This document shows positions 55,385-64,000 of a stretch of DNA of 64,000 bases, in pieces. The DNA is from Streptococcus gordonii (GTDB lineage: Bacteria > Bacillota > Bacilli > Lactobacillales > Streptococcaceae). Numbering within the stretch: the stretch's first letter is position 1; each line of letters begins with the position of its first letter. Location: contig NZ_LQWV01000023.1 in NCBI RefSeq assembly GCF_001553855.1, positions 93,566-157,565 on the forward strand, in the 5' to 3' direction. The notes below the pieces were generated by a model that saw nothing but the letters and a program-made list of their open reading frames with translations, was not told where the DNA came from and did not search any database. Position numbers and translations under genes: made by a program.

Positions 55385-55720
55385 ATGAAAGAGCAAAAAC
55401 AAGTATTTAATATTGAAGTTCCAATTCCTGCTGATATGGTTTTGATTAGTCGCTCTGAATATTTAGATTTGCTTCAAAAAGAAGAAGTAGGTCAATGGTG
55501 GACGATTGATAAGGTTGAAGAACTGTTATCCATTAGAAAAACAAAATTAATAAATGATATTTTATTGAATCCATCAATCAAAAATGAATTAGATATTGAG
55601 AAAAATAAAGACGGATTTGTATTATATCCGAAAAGCAAGGGTTCACCTTATAGATTTTTAGCAAGGAAAACAAGAGAATATTTTGATAAAAATTATCAAA
55701 AAATATTATTGATGTTATAA
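55385..55720 (+). CDS. DUF771-like protein, probable excisionase
   Basis: A 111-residue protein with the DUF771 layout: an N-terminal ISRSEYLDLLQKEEVGQWWT, then a winged-helix-like IDKVEELLSIRKTKLINDIL and a basic C-terminus. DUF771 proteins lie directly upstream of tyrosine integrases on streptococcal phages and ICEs and are thought to be directionality factors. It is 37 bases ahead of int, in keeping with that role. Confidence 0.75.
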   Translation: MKEQKQVFNIEVPIPADMVLISRSEYLDLLQKEEVGQWWTIDKVEELLSIRKTKLINDILLNPSIKNELDIEKNKDGFVLYPKSKGSPYRFLARKTREYFDKNYQKILLML

Positions 55721-55757
55721 TAGAATGGTGATGATTGCCATTCAGAAAGGAGTTAGT

Positions 55758-56897
55758 GTGGCAAGTTACAGACAGCGTGGAAAAAATAAACTTTGGGATT
55801 ATAGGATATTCGGTAAAAATGGAAAACTTATTGCTTCTAATTCAGGGTTTAAAACTAAACGTGAAGCAATGAATGAAGCACAAGAAAAGGAGAGAGAGCT
55901 ATTTAAGTCGAATCATTCTGTGAGATTTAATAGTAAGTCTACCTTGTATGAATTGTGGAAGGATTGGTATGATTTAGTTATTGCGCCATCAGAAAAAGCA
56001 GATGCAACAAAAGGTACATACTTTTTTAGGGGAAATTTGATCGAAAAAATGTTTTCAGATATTCCAGCAGTTAAAATATCTCATAAAGAATATCAGTTGC
56101 GATTGAATGAATATGGAGAAAAAGTAACTAAAGATCATCTCAGAAGGGTGAATGCAGACATAAGATCGGTTGTAAGATTCAGTAAACGTAATGGTTTATA
56201 CATGAACGATTTCACCGAAGATGTAAAAATTTACGGTCAATCGCCTGGCGAGGTGGATGATAAGTATATCCATAGTATTGAAGATTATAAAATCTTATTA
56301 AACTATTTGAAAGAAAATATGAACTATCGAGTATCAGTTATACCATTCTTACTATATCTTTTGTTTAAAACTGGATTTAGGGTTGGTGAAGGTATGGCTG
56401 TGTGTTGGTCTGATATAGATTTTGAAAAGAAAACAATTAAAACATATAGAAGATTTGCTGGAGATCGACAAATTTTCGTTCCTCCAAAAACTAATACTTC
56501 TATAAGAGAAATTCCTATTGATGACGATTTAATATTTGTATTGAAGTCATTGAAGGATGAGCAAGATAAGGTTCTTTTTGATCGTGAAGAATTAAAAAAG
56601 CATGATTTGGTATTTTATGATAGAAGGTATAAGCTTCCTACAAATTCGGGATTGAATAAGTGCTTGAAAGTATTTTTATCTGAACTTGGTATAGGTAGCC
56701 AAACCATGACTGCAACGGCAGGAAGACATACTTACGGGTCATATTTATTAGCTAAAGGAGTTGATATATGGGTTGTTTCTAGATTATTAGGTCATAAAGA
56801 TATACAGCAAATCATTCAAACTTACGGACATGCTCTTAAAGAGGTCATTGATAAAGAGTATGATTTAGTAAGAGAATTAATGCTCGTAAAAGAATAA
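55758..56897 (+). CDS. int: Tyrosine recombinase / integrase
   Basis: A 379-residue integrase. It has an N-terminal arm-binding domain (WDYRIFGKNGKLIASNSGFK), a core-binding helical domain, and a catalytic domain with FKTGFRVGEGMAVCWSDIDF (first Arg), TATAGRHTYGSYLLAKGVDI (box II Arg-His), LLGHKDIQQIIQTYGHALKE (His and the nucleophilic Tyr). The usual first His of box II is replaced by Thr. The start is the GTG at 55758, five bases after AAAGGAG. It sits beside the right end and acts at the tRNA-Arg att sites. Confidence 0.93.
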   Translation: MASYRQRGKNKLWDYRIFGKNGKLIASNSGFKTKREAMNEAQEKERELFKSNHSVRFNSKSTLYELWKDWYDLVIAPSEKADATKGTYFFRGNLIEKMFSDIPAVKISHKEYQLRLNEYGEKVTKDHLRRVNADIRSVVRFSKRNGLYMNDFTEDVKIYGQSPGEVDDKYIHSIEDYKILLNYLKENMNYRVSVIPFLLYLLFKTGFRVGEGMAVCWSDIDFEKKTIKTYRRFAGDRQIFVPPKTNTSIREIPIDDDLIFVLKSLKDEQDKVLFDREELKKHDLVFYDRRYKLPTNSGLNKCLKVFLSELGIGSQTMTATAGRHTYGSYLLAKGVDIWVVSRLLGHKDIQQIIQTYGHALKEVIDKEYDLVRELMLVKE

Positions 56898-56903
56898 TAT
56901 TTT

Positions 56904-56924
56904 TTTGACCAAATATTGACCAAA
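56904..56924 (+). repeat. Right integrase arm-type repeats
   Basis: Two TTGACCAAA copies are spaced 11 bp apart. They match, in the same orientation and phase, the three copies near the left end at 20233. Confidence 0.7.
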
Positions 56925-56970
56925 CGAAATAGAAAAGCCTTTAGAATAGGAATTTAGCACTACTATTTTT

Positions 56971-56987
56971 ATTCCGGCAGGGGACAT
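56971..56987 (+). repeat. attR core (native tRNA-Arg 3' end)
   Basis: ATTCCGGCAGGGGACAT. AGGGGAC is the exact complement of the tRNA acceptor 5' strand GTCCCCT, so this is the original chromosomal 3' end of the tRNA gene. Confidence 0.85.
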
Positions 56988-57001
56988 GTTTATGAAAAAA
57001 G

Positions 57002-57027
57002 CTACGTCATTTAACGTAGTTTTTTTC
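57002..57027 (+). terminator. Displaced tRNA-Arg terminator
   Basis: CTACGT-CATTTA-ACGTAG plus eight T, 15 bases after attR. It would have ended the tRNA transcript before the ICE inserted. Confidence 0.82.
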
Positions 57028-57103
57028 TGTTTTTAAATGAAAGCGCTCTAAAATAAATTGTTTTTTTAGGAAAATAGGAGTACAATAAGTTAGTATAGTA
57101 AAT

Positions 57104-57193
57104 AAAAAAACACCGAATCGGTGCGCACTTTTTCAAGTTGTGTACGGACAAAGCCTTATTTTAACTTGCTGTGTTGTTTCGAATAGTTCCAAC
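57104..57193 (-). ncRNA. tracrRNA (short form)
   Basis: On the minus strand a GGAACTATTCGAAACAACAC anti-repeat complements the CRISPR repeat. It is followed by AAGTTAAAATAAGGC and the ACTTG/AAGT and CACCGA-TT-CGGTG hairpins with a T-run ending at 57104. The promoter is TACAAT (57200-57205) and TTGATA (57223-57228), 17 bases apart. It pairs with crRNA for RNase III processing and Cas9 loading. Confidence 0.92.
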
Positions 57194-57316
57194 AGCTTTA
57201 TTGTACTATACTCGTCAAAGATTATCAAGTGAAATGTAAATTATTTTACAGATACGACAAAAAGCTAGTTTATCATCATTTGAAACAATACAATTCTAAA
57301 ACTAAAATATAACTTA
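57104..57316 (-). ncRNA. Long tracrRNA (tracr-L), natural single guide against the cas9 promoter
   Basis: Upstream of the short form, minus-strand 57302-57268 is a degenerate CRISPR repeat (GTTTTAGAATTGTATTGTTT, then CAAATG...AAAC). It is immediately preceded by TAAGTTATATTTTA (57316-57303). That 14-mer occurs exactly at 57395-57408 over the cas9 start site, followed by CGG. An extended -10 (TGCTAAAAT, TAAAAT at 57323-57328) would start the RNA at the guide. S. pyogenes tracr-L works in this way. Confidence 0.82.
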
Positions 57317-57361
57317 TAATCAATTTTAGCACATTTTTACCTATAATTCATCATTATTCTA

Positions 57362-57411
57362 TTGAAATCTTTAGTTAGAGTGATATAATTTAATTAAGTT
57401 ATATTTTACGG
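57362..57411 (+). promoter_or_regulatory. cas9 promoter with tracr-L target and PAM
   Basis: TTGAAA (57362) and TATAAT (57384) are 16 bases apart, with a start expected near 57396. The sequence 57395-57408 matches the tracr-L guide, and CGG at 57409-57411 is a suitable PAM, so Cas9 bound here would block the promoter. Confidence 0.82.
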
Positions 57412-57419
57412 AGATTGTT

Positions 57420-57521
57420 TTGGAAAAATTTAAATTTACTAAAGATAATTTAGCTATTCTAACTGAGTTAGTAAAGTTTATGAAGGGGTGCATTGATTTA
57501 ATTAAGGCTCTCATTTCGTAA
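57420..57521 (+). CDS. Possible 33-residue leader peptide upstream of cas9
   Basis: A TTG start six bases after GGAG opens a frame that reads MEKFKFTKDNLAILTELVKF and then MKGCIDLIKALIS, ending 41 bases before cas9. The peptide is amphipathic-helical. It lies in the cas9 mRNA leader, so it could influence cas9 translation, or it could be a small membrane-active peptide. It may also be a chance frame. Confidence 0.35.
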   Translation: MEKFKFTKDNLAILTELVKFMKGCIDLIKALIS

Positions 57522-57562
57522 TTATTTTAAAAATTATAATTTAATATAAAGGAGATTACAAA

Positions 57563-60500
57563 ATGAAAAAAGGATATTCAATTGGTCTTGACATTGGTAC
57601 CAATAGCGTCGGATTTGCCGTCATTACGGATGACTATAAGGTTCCATCAAAAAAGATGAAAGTTCTGGGCAATACTGATAAACGATTTATCAAGAAAAAT
57701 CTCATCGGGGCTCTATTGTTTGATGAGGGAACTACTGCTGAGGCTAGACGCCTTAAACGAACTGCACGTCGTCGCTATACTCGTCGTAAAAATCGTCTTC
57801 GCTATCTTCAAGAAATCTTTTCTGAGGAAATGAGCAAGGTAGATAGTAGTTTCTTTCATCGATTGGATGACTCCTTTTTAATTCCTGAGGATAAGAGAGA
57901 AAGTAAATACCCTATTTTTGCTACCTTGGAAGAAGAAAAAGAATATCATAAGAAGTTCCCGACTATCTATCATTTGAGAAAACACCTGGCGGATTCGAAA
58001 GAAAAGGCTGACCTCCGCTTGATTTATCTAGCATTAGCTCACATGATTAAATATCGCGGGCATTTTTTATACGAAGATACATTTGATATTAAAAACAATG
58101 ATATCCAAAAAATCTTTAACGAGTTTATAAGCATTTACGATAACGCCTTTGAAGGAAGTTCACTTAGTGGGCAAAACGCACAAGTAGAAGCAATTTTTAC
58201 TGATAAAATTAGTAAATCTGCAAAGAGAGAACGCGTCCTAAAACTCTTTCCTGATGAAAAGTCCACTGGTTTGTTTTCAGAATTTCTCAAGCTGATTGTA
58301 GGAAATCAAGCTGATTTTAAGAAACATTTTGACTTAGAAGATAAAGCTCCACTGCAATTCTCTAAAGATACCTATGATGAGGATTTGGAAAACTTGCTCG
58401 GACAAATTGGAGATGACTTTGCAGACCTTTTCGTGGCCGCTAAAAAACTCTATGATGCGATTCTTCTGTCAGGTATTTTGACTGTCACAGATCCTTCAAC
58501 CAAGGCTCCACTGTCAGCATCTATGATTGAGCGCTATGAAAATCACCAAAATGACTTGGTAGTTTTAAAACAATTCATCAAAAACAATCTTCCAGAAAAC
58601 TATGTTGAAGTTTTTTCTGACGATAGCAAAAATGGTTATGCAGGATATGTCGGAGTTGATTCAAAAATACGAAAAAGAAATGCTAAATTAGCAACTGAGG
58701 AAGAATTTTATAAATATCTCAAGAACATTTTGAATAATGTTAAAGGAGCAGATTATTTCCTTGATAAAATCGAACGTGAAGATTTCTTGAGAAAACAACG
58801 CACCTTTGATAATGGTTCTATTCCTCATCAAATTCACCTTCAAGAAATGAATGCCATTCTCCGTCGGCAAGGAGAACATTATCCATTTTTGAAGGAAAAC
58901 AGAGAAAAGATTGAAAAAATCTTGACCTTCCGTATTCCTTACTACGTTGGTCCATTGGCTCGTGGCAATCGTGATTTCGCTTGGCTTACTCGAAATTCTG
59001 ACCAAGCAATCCGACCTTGGAATTTCGAAGAAATTGTTGATAAAGCAAGTTCTGCGGAAGACTTCATCAATAAGATGACTAACTATGACTTGTATCTCCC
59101 AGAGGAAAAAGTTTTGCCTAAGCACAGTCTCTTGTATGAAAAATTTGCTGTCTATAATGAATTAACAAAAGTAAAATTTATTGCAGAAGGATTGAGAGAC
59201 TATCAATTCCTTGATAGTGGGCAGAAGAAACAAATTGTCAATCAATTATTCAAAGAGAAAAGAAAAGTAACTGAAAAAGACATCATTCATTATCTACACA
59301 CTGTTGATGGTTACGATGGAATCGAACTAAAAGGAATTGAAAAACAATTTAACGCTAGTCTTTCTACTTATCATGACTTACTCAAAATTATCAAGGACAA
59401 AGAGTTTATGGATGACCCTAAAAATGAAGAGATTCTTGAAAATATCGTCCATACTCTAACTATCTTTGAAGATCGGGAAATGATTAAGCAGCGCCTTGCG
59501 CAATATGACTCACTCTTTGATGAAAAAGTGATCAAGTCACTGACTCGTCGACATTATACTGGTTGGGGAAAACTCTCTGCTATGCTAATTAACGGGATCC
59601 GTGATAAACAAACAGGTAAAACAATTCTTGATTATCTGATTGATGATGCTTACTACAATCGTAACTTTATGCAGTTGATCAATGATGATGGACTTTCTTT
59701 CAAAGAAATTATCCAAAAAGCACAAGTGGTTGGTAAGACAGATGATGTGAAACAAGTTGTCCAAGAACTTCCAGGAAGTCCTGCTATTAAAAAAGGAATT
59801 TTACAAAGTATCAAGATCGTTGATGAACTTGTTAAGATTATGAGGCACAATCCTGAATCCATTGTGATTGAGATGGCACGTGAAAATCAGACAACTGCCA
59901 GAGGGAAAAAGAATTCTCAACAAAGATATAAGCGCATTGAAGATGCACTAAAAAATTTAGCACCTGGGCTTGATTCAAATATATTAAAAGAACATCCAAC
60001 AGATAATGTTCAACTTCAAAACGACCGTCTCTTCCTTTACTATCTCCAAAATGGGAAGGATATGTACACTGGAGAAGCTCTTGATATAAACCAACTGAGC
60101 AGCTATGACATTGACCACATCATTCCACAGGCCTTTATAAAGGATGATTCTTTTGATAACCGTGTCTTGACTAGTTCAAAGGATAATCGTGGTAAATCCG
60201 ATAATGTTCCAAGTATAGAAGTTGTTCAAAAAAGAAAAGCGTTTTGGCAACAATTGTTGGATTCCAAACTGATTTCAGAACGTAAATTTAATAATTTAAC
60301 TAAAGCTGAACGTGGCGGGCTAGATGAGCGGGATAAAGTTGGCTTTATCAAACGCCAACTAGTTGAAACACGGCAAATCACAAAACATGTTGCACAGATT
60401 TTGGATGCTCGCTATAATACAGAAGTGAATGAGAAGGATAAGAAGAACCGTACCGTCAAAATCATCACTTTGAAATCCAACCTAGTTTCCAACTTTCGTA

Positions 60501-61705
60501 AAGAATTTAGGTTATACAAGGTACGGGAAATCAATGACTACCACCATGCACATGATGCCTACTTAAATGCAGTAGTGGCTAAGGCTATCCTTAAAAAATA
60601 TCCTAAACTAGAGCCTGAATTCGTCTATGGTGAGTATCAAAAGTACGATCTTAAGCGCTACATCTCAAGATCCAAAGATCCTAAAGAAGTCGAAAAAGCA
60701 ACTGAAAAGTATTTCTTCTACTCAAACTTGTTAAACTTCTTTAAAGAAGAGGTGCATTACGCAGACGGAACCATCGTAAAAAGAGAAAATATCGAATACT
60801 CTAAAGACACTGGAGAAATCGCTTGGAATAAGGAAAAAGATTTCGCTATAATCAAAAAAGTTCTTTCACTTCCGCAGGTGAATATTGTGAAGAAACGAGA
60901 AGTACAAACAGGTGGCTTCTCTAAAGAGTCCATCCTTCCTAAAGGAAATTCTGACAAGCTAATCCCTCGAAAAACAAAGGATATTCTTTGGGACACTACT
61001 AAATATGGGGGATTTGATAGCCCTGTTATCGCCTATTCGATCTTGCTCATTGCCGATATCGAAAAAGGAAAAGCGAAAAAACTGAAGACTGTCAAAACTC
61101 TAGTTGGTATCACGATTATGGAAAAAGCTGCTTTTGAGGATAATCCAATAACTTTCCTTGAAAATAAAGGCTATCATAATGTCCGTAAAGAAAACATCCT
61201 CTGCCTACCTAAGTATAGTTTATTTGAACTGGAAAATGGTCGCAGACGACTACTTGCAAGTGCAAAAGAACTTCAAAAAGGCAATGAAATAGTACTTCCA
61301 GTATATTTAACAACCTTGCTCTACCATTCTAAAAATGTCCATAAACTAGACGAACCAGGACATTTGGAATACATTCAGAAACACCGAAATGAATTTAAGG
61401 ATTTGTTAAATCTTGTATCTGAGTTTTCTCAAAAATATGTCCTCGCAGATGCAAATCTAGAGAAAATCAAGAGCTTATATGCAGACAATGAGCAAGCAGA
61501 TATAGAAATTCTAGCAAATTCGTTTATCAATTTGTTGACCTTTACTGCTTTGGGTGCTCCTGCTGCCTTTAAATTTTTTGGAAAAGATATTGATCGAAAA
61601 CGGTACACAACTGTATCTGAAATACTCAACGCCACCCTCATCCACCAATCCATCACTGGTCTTTACGAGACTCGGATTGACTTGAGCAAACTAGGAGAAG
61701 ACTAA
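57563..61705 (+). CDS. cas9: CRISPR-associated endonuclease Cas9, type II-A
   Basis: A 1380-residue RNA-guided nuclease close to S. pyogenes and S. thermophilus CRISPR3 Cas9. RuvC-I has Asp10 ([15 protein letters not shown]), the Arg-rich bridge helix is [23 protein letters not shown] has Asp851-His852 ([11 protein letters not shown]), and RuvC-III has HHAHDAYLN with Asp998. The PAM-interacting end keeps IDRKRY with Arg1345 and Arg1347, equivalent to R1333/R1335, which read NGG. All catalytic residues are intact. It is followed by cas1 with a TAATG overlap. Confidence 0.98.
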   Translation: MKKGYSIGLDIGTNSVGFAVITDDYKVPSKKMKVLGNTDKRFIKKNLIGALLFDEGTTAEARRLKRTARRRYTRRKNRLRYLQEIFSEEMSKVDSSFFHRLDDSFLIPEDKRESKYPIFATLEEEKEYHKKFPTIYHLRKHLADSKEKADLRLIYLALAHMIKYRGHFLYEDTFDIKNNDIQKIFNEFISIYDNAFEGSSLSGQNAQVEAIFTDKISKSAKRERVLKLFPDEKSTGLFSEFLKLIVGNQADFKKHFDLEDKAPLQFSKDTYDEDLENLLGQIGDDFADLFVAAKKLYDAILLSGILTVTDPSTKAPLSASMIERYENHQNDLVVLKQFIKNNLPENYVEVFSDDSKNGYAGYVGVDSKIRKRNAKLATEEEFYKYLKNILNNVKGADYFLDKIEREDFLRKQRTFDNGSIPHQIHLQEMNAILRRQGEHYPFLKENREKIEKILTFRIPYYVGPLARGNRDFAWLTRNSDQAIRPWNFEEIVDKASSAEDFINKMTNYDLYLPEEKVLPKHSLLYEKFAVYNELTKVKFIAEGLRDYQFLDSGQKKQIVNQLFKEKRKVTEKDIIHYLHTVDGYDGIELKGIEKQFNASLSTYHDLLKIIKDKEFMDDPKNEEILENIVHTLTIFEDREMIKQRLAQYDSLFDEKVIKSLTRRHYTGWGKLSAMLINGIRDKQTGKTILDYLIDDAYYNRNFMQLINDDGLSFKEIIQKAQVVGKTDDVKQVVQELPGSPAIKKGILQSIKIVDELVKIMRHNPESIVIEMARENQTTARGKKNSQQRYKRIEDALKNLAPGLDSNILKEHPTDNVQLQNDRLFLYYLQNGKDMYTGEALDINQLSSYDIDHIIPQAFIKDDSFDNRVLTSSKDNRGKSDNVPSIEVVQKRKAFWQQLLDSKLISERKFNNLTKAERGGLDERDKVGFIKRQLVETRQITKHVAQILDARYNTEVNEKDKKNRTVKIITLKSNLVSNFRKEFRLYKVREINDYHHAHDAYLNAVVAKAILKKYPKLEPEFVYGEYQKYDLKRYISRSKDPKEVEKATEKYFFYSNLLNFFKEEVHYADGTIVKRENIEYSKDTGEIAWNKEKDFAIIKKVLSLPQVNIVKKREVQTGGFSKESILPKGNSDKLIPRKTKDILWDTTKYGGFDSPVIAYSILLIADIEKGKAKKLKTVKTLVGITIMEKAAFEDNPITFLENKGYHNVRKENILCLPKYSLFELENGRRRLLASAKELQKGNEIVLPVYLTTLLYHSKNVHKLDEPGHLEYIQKHRNEFKDLLNLVSEFSQKYVLADANLEKIKSLYADNEQADIEILANSFINLLTFTALGAPAAFKFFGKDIDRKRYTTVSEILNATLIHQSITGLYETRIDLSKLGED

Positions 61706-62571
61706 TGGGATGGAGAACCGTTGTTGTCAATACGCACTCTAAACTTTCCTATAAGAACAATCACTTAATTTTTAAAGATGCCTCTCGGACAGAGTTAATT
61801 CACCTGTCCGAGGTGGATATCTTACTTTTGGAGACGACAGATATTGTACTCTCAACCATGTTGATTAAGCGCTTGGTGGATGAAAATATTCTGGTTATCT
61901 TCTGTGATGATAAACGATTGCCAACTGCATACTTAATGTCTTACTACGGTCGGCACGATTCCAGTTTGCAACTTTCTCGGCAAATTGCTTGGAGAGAAGA
62001 TGTTAAGGCACAAGTTTGGACAACCATTATTGCTCAAAAAATACTTAATCAGGCCCTTTATCTTGGGAACTGTGGCTTTCTGGAAAAATCTCAGTCAGTC
62101 ATTGACCTTTATCATGGTTTGGATTTGTTTGACCCTAGTAATCGCGAAGGTCATGCAGCTCGAATTTATTTCAATACTTTATTTGGAAATGATTTTAGTC
62201 GAGAGCAGGAGAGCGATATCAATGCTGCCTTGGATTATGGGTATACTTTGATTTTAAGTATGTTTGCGCGTGAGATTGTGTTGTCTGGTTGTATGACTCA
62301 GTTTGGCTTGAAACATGCCAATCAGTTCAATCAATTCAACCTAGCTAGCGATATTATGGAGCCTTTTCGTCCGATTATTGATAGAATCGTCTATGAAAAT
62401 CGAAGCAGTTCCTTTGTCAAAATCAAGCGAGAACTTTTCGCTATTTTCTCAGACACCTTTCACTACAATGATAAGGATATGTATCTGTCCAATATCGTCA
62501 GCGACTATACTAAGAAAGTCATTCAAGCTCTCAATCAACCGGAGAAAGGAGTTCCTGAGTTTAGGATATGA
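61705..62571 (+). CDS. cas1: CRISPR integrase Cas1
   Basis: Cas1 with Cas2 inserts new spacers at the leader end of the array. The 288-residue type II protein opens [20 protein letters not shown]. The metal-binding Glu is in [11 protein letters not shown], and the His and acidic residues are in [20 protein letters not shown]. The start overlaps the cas9 stop by one base, and cas2 overlaps its end by four, so adaptation genes are coupled to cas9. Confidence 0.97.
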   Translation: MGWRTVVVNTHSKLSYKNNHLIFKDASRTELIHLSEVDILLLETTDIVLSTMLIKRLVDENILVIFCDDKRLPTAYLMSYYGRHDSSLQLSRQIAWREDVKAQVWTTIIAQKILNQALYLGNCGFLEKSQSVIDLYHGLDLFDPSNREGHAARIYFNTLFGNDFSREQESDINAALDYGYTLILSMFAREIVLSGCMTQFGLKHANQFNQFNLASDIMEPFRPIIDRIVYENRSSSFVKIKRELFAIFSDTFHYNDKDMYLSNIVSDYTKKVIQALNQPEKGVPEFRI

Positions 62572-62912
62572 GTTATCGATATATGCGTATGATTTTAATG
62601 TTTGATATGCCTGTTGATACCGTAGAGGAACGCAAGGCCTATCGGAAATTTCGCAAGTTCCTCATAGATGAAGGATTTATCATGCACCAATTCTCCATCT
62701 ATAGCAAGCTCTTGCTCAACAACTCTGCTAATAACGCCATGATTGAACGCCTTAAGACGCACAATCCTAAAAAAGGGAACATTACTCTCTTAACCGTTAC
62801 AGAAAAGCAGTTTTCTCGCATGATTTACTTAAATGGTGAGCGAAATACTAGCGTAGCAAACTCCGACGCACGTTTGGTTTTTCTAGGAGAGGAGCCTAGA
62901 GATGAAGATTAA
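62568..62912 (+). CDS. cas2: CRISPR adaptation protein Cas2
   Basis: A 114-residue ferredoxin-like protein that forms the central dimer of the Cas1-Cas2 integrase. The opening [20 protein letters not shown] holds the conserved first-strand Asp, and the sequence continues [20 protein letters not shown]. It overlaps cas1 by four bases and csn2 by eleven, keeping the adaptation operon compact. Confidence 0.97.
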   Translation: MSYRYMRMILMFDMPVDTVEERKAYRKFRKFLIDEGFIMHQFSIYSKLLLNNSANNAMIERLKTHNPKKGNITLLTVTEKQFSRMIYLNGERNTSVANSDARLVFLGEEPRDED

Positions 62913-63564
62913 TTTCCCATTATTGGATGAACCATTGGCTATTGAAAATGCGACCTTTTTAGTCCTGGAAGACCAGCTTACCTTTTCAACTATCGTCAAG
63001 CAGTTCTACCAGTACACTGATGATGGAGAGTTGAAATTATTTGATAGAAATCTAAAAGCTCTGAAAGAGTCCGAGTTACTAGTGATAACGGATGTCTTAG
63101 GATACAATCTCAACTCACCCGCCATGCTCAAGCTGATACATGCAGATCTTGAAAATCAGCTTAATGACAAGCCAGAAGTCAAATCCATGATTGAAAAACT
63201 GGTAGCTACGATTACAGAATTGTTAGCATTTGAGTGCTTAGAAAATGAACTAGACCTAGAGTACGATGAAATCACCATTCTAGAGTTAATCAATGCTCTA
63301 GGAGTCAAAGTTGAAACTCTGAGTGATACACCTTTCGAAAAGATGCTAGAAATTATCCAGGTTTTTAAATATCTTTCCAAAAAGAAACTCCTTGTTTTCA
63401 TCAATGCGACCGCCTATCTATCAGAGGATGAGTTAATAAATCTGATAGAGTATATCCAACTCAATCAACTGAGAGTCTTATTTGTTGAACCTCGAAAAGT
63501 CTATGATTTCCCGCAATATGTGCTGGATCAAGACTATTTCTTGAACCCTGAAAATATGGTATAA
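62902..63564 (+). CDS. csn2: CRISPR adaptation protein Csn2
   Basis: The type II-A marker. Csn2 forms a tetrameric ring that binds free DNA ends and is needed for spacer acquisition. The 220-residue protein belongs to the short Csn2 form ([20 protein letters not shown], then [18 protein letters not shown]). The -10-like TATAAT at 63560-63565 overlaps its stop codon and may serve the array. Confidence 0.96.
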   Translation: MKINFPLLDEPLAIENATFLVLEDQLTFSTIVKQFYQYTDDGELKLFDRNLKALKESELLVITDVLGYNLNSPAMLKLIHADLENQLNDKPEVKSMIEKLVATITELLAFECLENELDLEYDEITILELINALGVKVETLSDTPFEKMLEIIQVFKYLSKKKLLVFINATAYLSEDELINLIEYIQLNQLRVLFVEPRKVYDFPQYVLDQDYFLNPENMV

Positions 63565-63654
63565 TAAGAGTAAGAATTGGAACTTGACGAGCTGAAGTCT
63601 GGCTGGGACGAATGGCGCGATTACGAAATTTCGTGAGAAAAATTTTTCTACGAG
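63565..63654 (+). promoter_or_regulatory. CRISPR leader
   Basis: The 90 bases between csn2 and the first repeat end in TTTTTCTACGAG. The terminal CTACGAG is the leader-anchoring sequence that directs spacer insertion in this type II-A subgroup. Confidence 0.85.
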
Positions 63655-64000
63655 GTTTTAGAGCTGTGTTGTTTCGAATGGTTCCAAAACCAGAAAAGAA
63701 ACCAACAATGAAAACTTCAAGTTTTAGAGCTGTGTTGTTTCGAATGGTTCCAAAACTGCATGTCTTGAGCGTATAGTCGTCTTTGTGTTTTAGAGCTGTG
63801 TTGTTTCGAATGGTTCCAAAACACATCGTCACCAGCAAGCACAATAGCTTTTGTTTTAGAGCTGTGTTGTTTCGAATGGTTCCAAAACTAACAACGAGTG
63901 TATATTCTGCAAGCGAGCGTTTTAGAGCTGTGTTGTTTCGAATGGTTCCAAAACGAACAGCATCCCAGAATTTCTTAATCTTATGTTTTAGAGCTGTGTT
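63655..64000 (+). CRISPR. Type II-A CRISPR array, truncated by the window
   Basis: Repeats of 36 bases begin GTTTTAGAGCTGTGTTG and end GGTTCCAAAAC. They start at 63655, 63721, 63787, 63853, 63919 and 63985 (the last cut by the window edge), with five 30-base spacers. The repeats seen are identical, as expected near an active leader end. The repeat matches the tracrRNA anti-repeat. Confidence 0.99.

Larger units (their letters stand above)
20117..56987. mobile_element. Integrative and conjugative element, ~36.9 kb, in tRNA-Arg(CCU)
   Basis: The element is delimited by att copies at 20117-20133 and 56971-56987 (15 of 17 bases identical). It carries a tyrosine integrase and DUF771 excisionase candidate at the right end and matching TTGACCAAA arm repeats at both ends. 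It has a full Tn916/ICEBs1-type transfer set (TcpA, Rep_trans relaxase, TcpC/D/E, VirB4, VirB6-like, cell-wall hydrolase) and an XRE/ImmA regulatory pair. The left 14 kb is metabolic cargo. All transfer genes look intact, so it may still be mobile. Confidence 0.9.

Noticed and set aside
57038..57050. cre-like TGAAAGCGCTCTA between attR and tracrRNA
   Set aside because: No promoter in a sensible position for CcpA control is seen. It is probably chance or a remnant.
63655..64000. Self-targeting spacers against this window
   Set aside because: I read the five spacers against the ICE and flanks by eye and saw no match. A search on both strands would be needed to be certain.

Overview
The window is a Streptococcus chromosome segment, most like the sanguinis/gordonii/oralis part of the genus. 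The evidence is the gene set and gene order (hisF-hisI-hisE-hisK, a murA paralogue, ytoI, map, ligA-dgk-pulA, tandem crcB, rplS), a preQ1-II riboswitch of the streptococcal type ahead of queT, LPXTG surface proteins with YSIRK-like signals, and a type II-A CRISPR-Cas locus of the S. pyogenes / S. thermophilus CRISPR3 kind. Species assignment is an inference.

Layout. (1) 1-20132 is core chromosome: the end of a histidine operon, cell-wall and housekeeping genes, DNA ligase, a cytoplasmic pullulanase, a stand-alone sufB followed by an unusual tandem array of hairpins, chorismate mutase, two fluoride channels, ribosomal protein L19 and tRNA-Arg(CCU). (2) 20117-56987 is an integrative and conjugative element (ICE) of about 36.9 kb in the 3' end of tRNA-Arg. 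It is bounded by 15/17-matching att copies and by 11-bp-phased TTGACCAAA repeats at both ends. Its left 14 kb is metabolic cargo. Its right 20 kb is a Tn916/ICEBs1-like transfer module: XRE repressor plus ImmA protease, surface adhesin, TcpA coupling protein, Rep_trans relaxase with an oriT-like region, ArdA-like antirestriction genes, TcpC/TcpD/TcpE, VirB4, a VirB6-like protein, a lysozyme-CHAP hydrolase, a DUF771 excisionase candidate and a tyrosine integrase. (3) 56988-64000 is chromosome again: the displaced tRNA terminator, tracrRNA, cas9-cas1-cas2-csn2 and the start of a CRISPR array that runs off the window.

How the genes may work together. The cargo has a secreted beta-helix carbohydrate-active protein, a PP2C phosphatase, PhoU, GalT and GalE (no GalK), a 2H phosphodiesterase, a ferric/phosphonate/sugar-phosphate-type ABC transporter and two MgtC proteins. 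Three promoters in this block carry the same TGACAYCGRTGTCA operator, and a LacI-family regulator is encoded among them. I infer a mobile regulon for scavenging phosphorylated galactose-containing glycans. The CRISPR locus shows, in sequence, the parts of a natural single-guide autoregulation loop: a long tracrRNA with a degenerate repeat preceded by a 14-nt guide that exactly matches the cas9 promoter next to a CGG PAM. Further points are a candidate large ncRNA of about 495 nt under the ICE repressor operator, a covarying hairpin array after sufB, remnants of a nan operon, and a cluster of ArdA-like acidic proteins on an ICE sitting beside Cas9.
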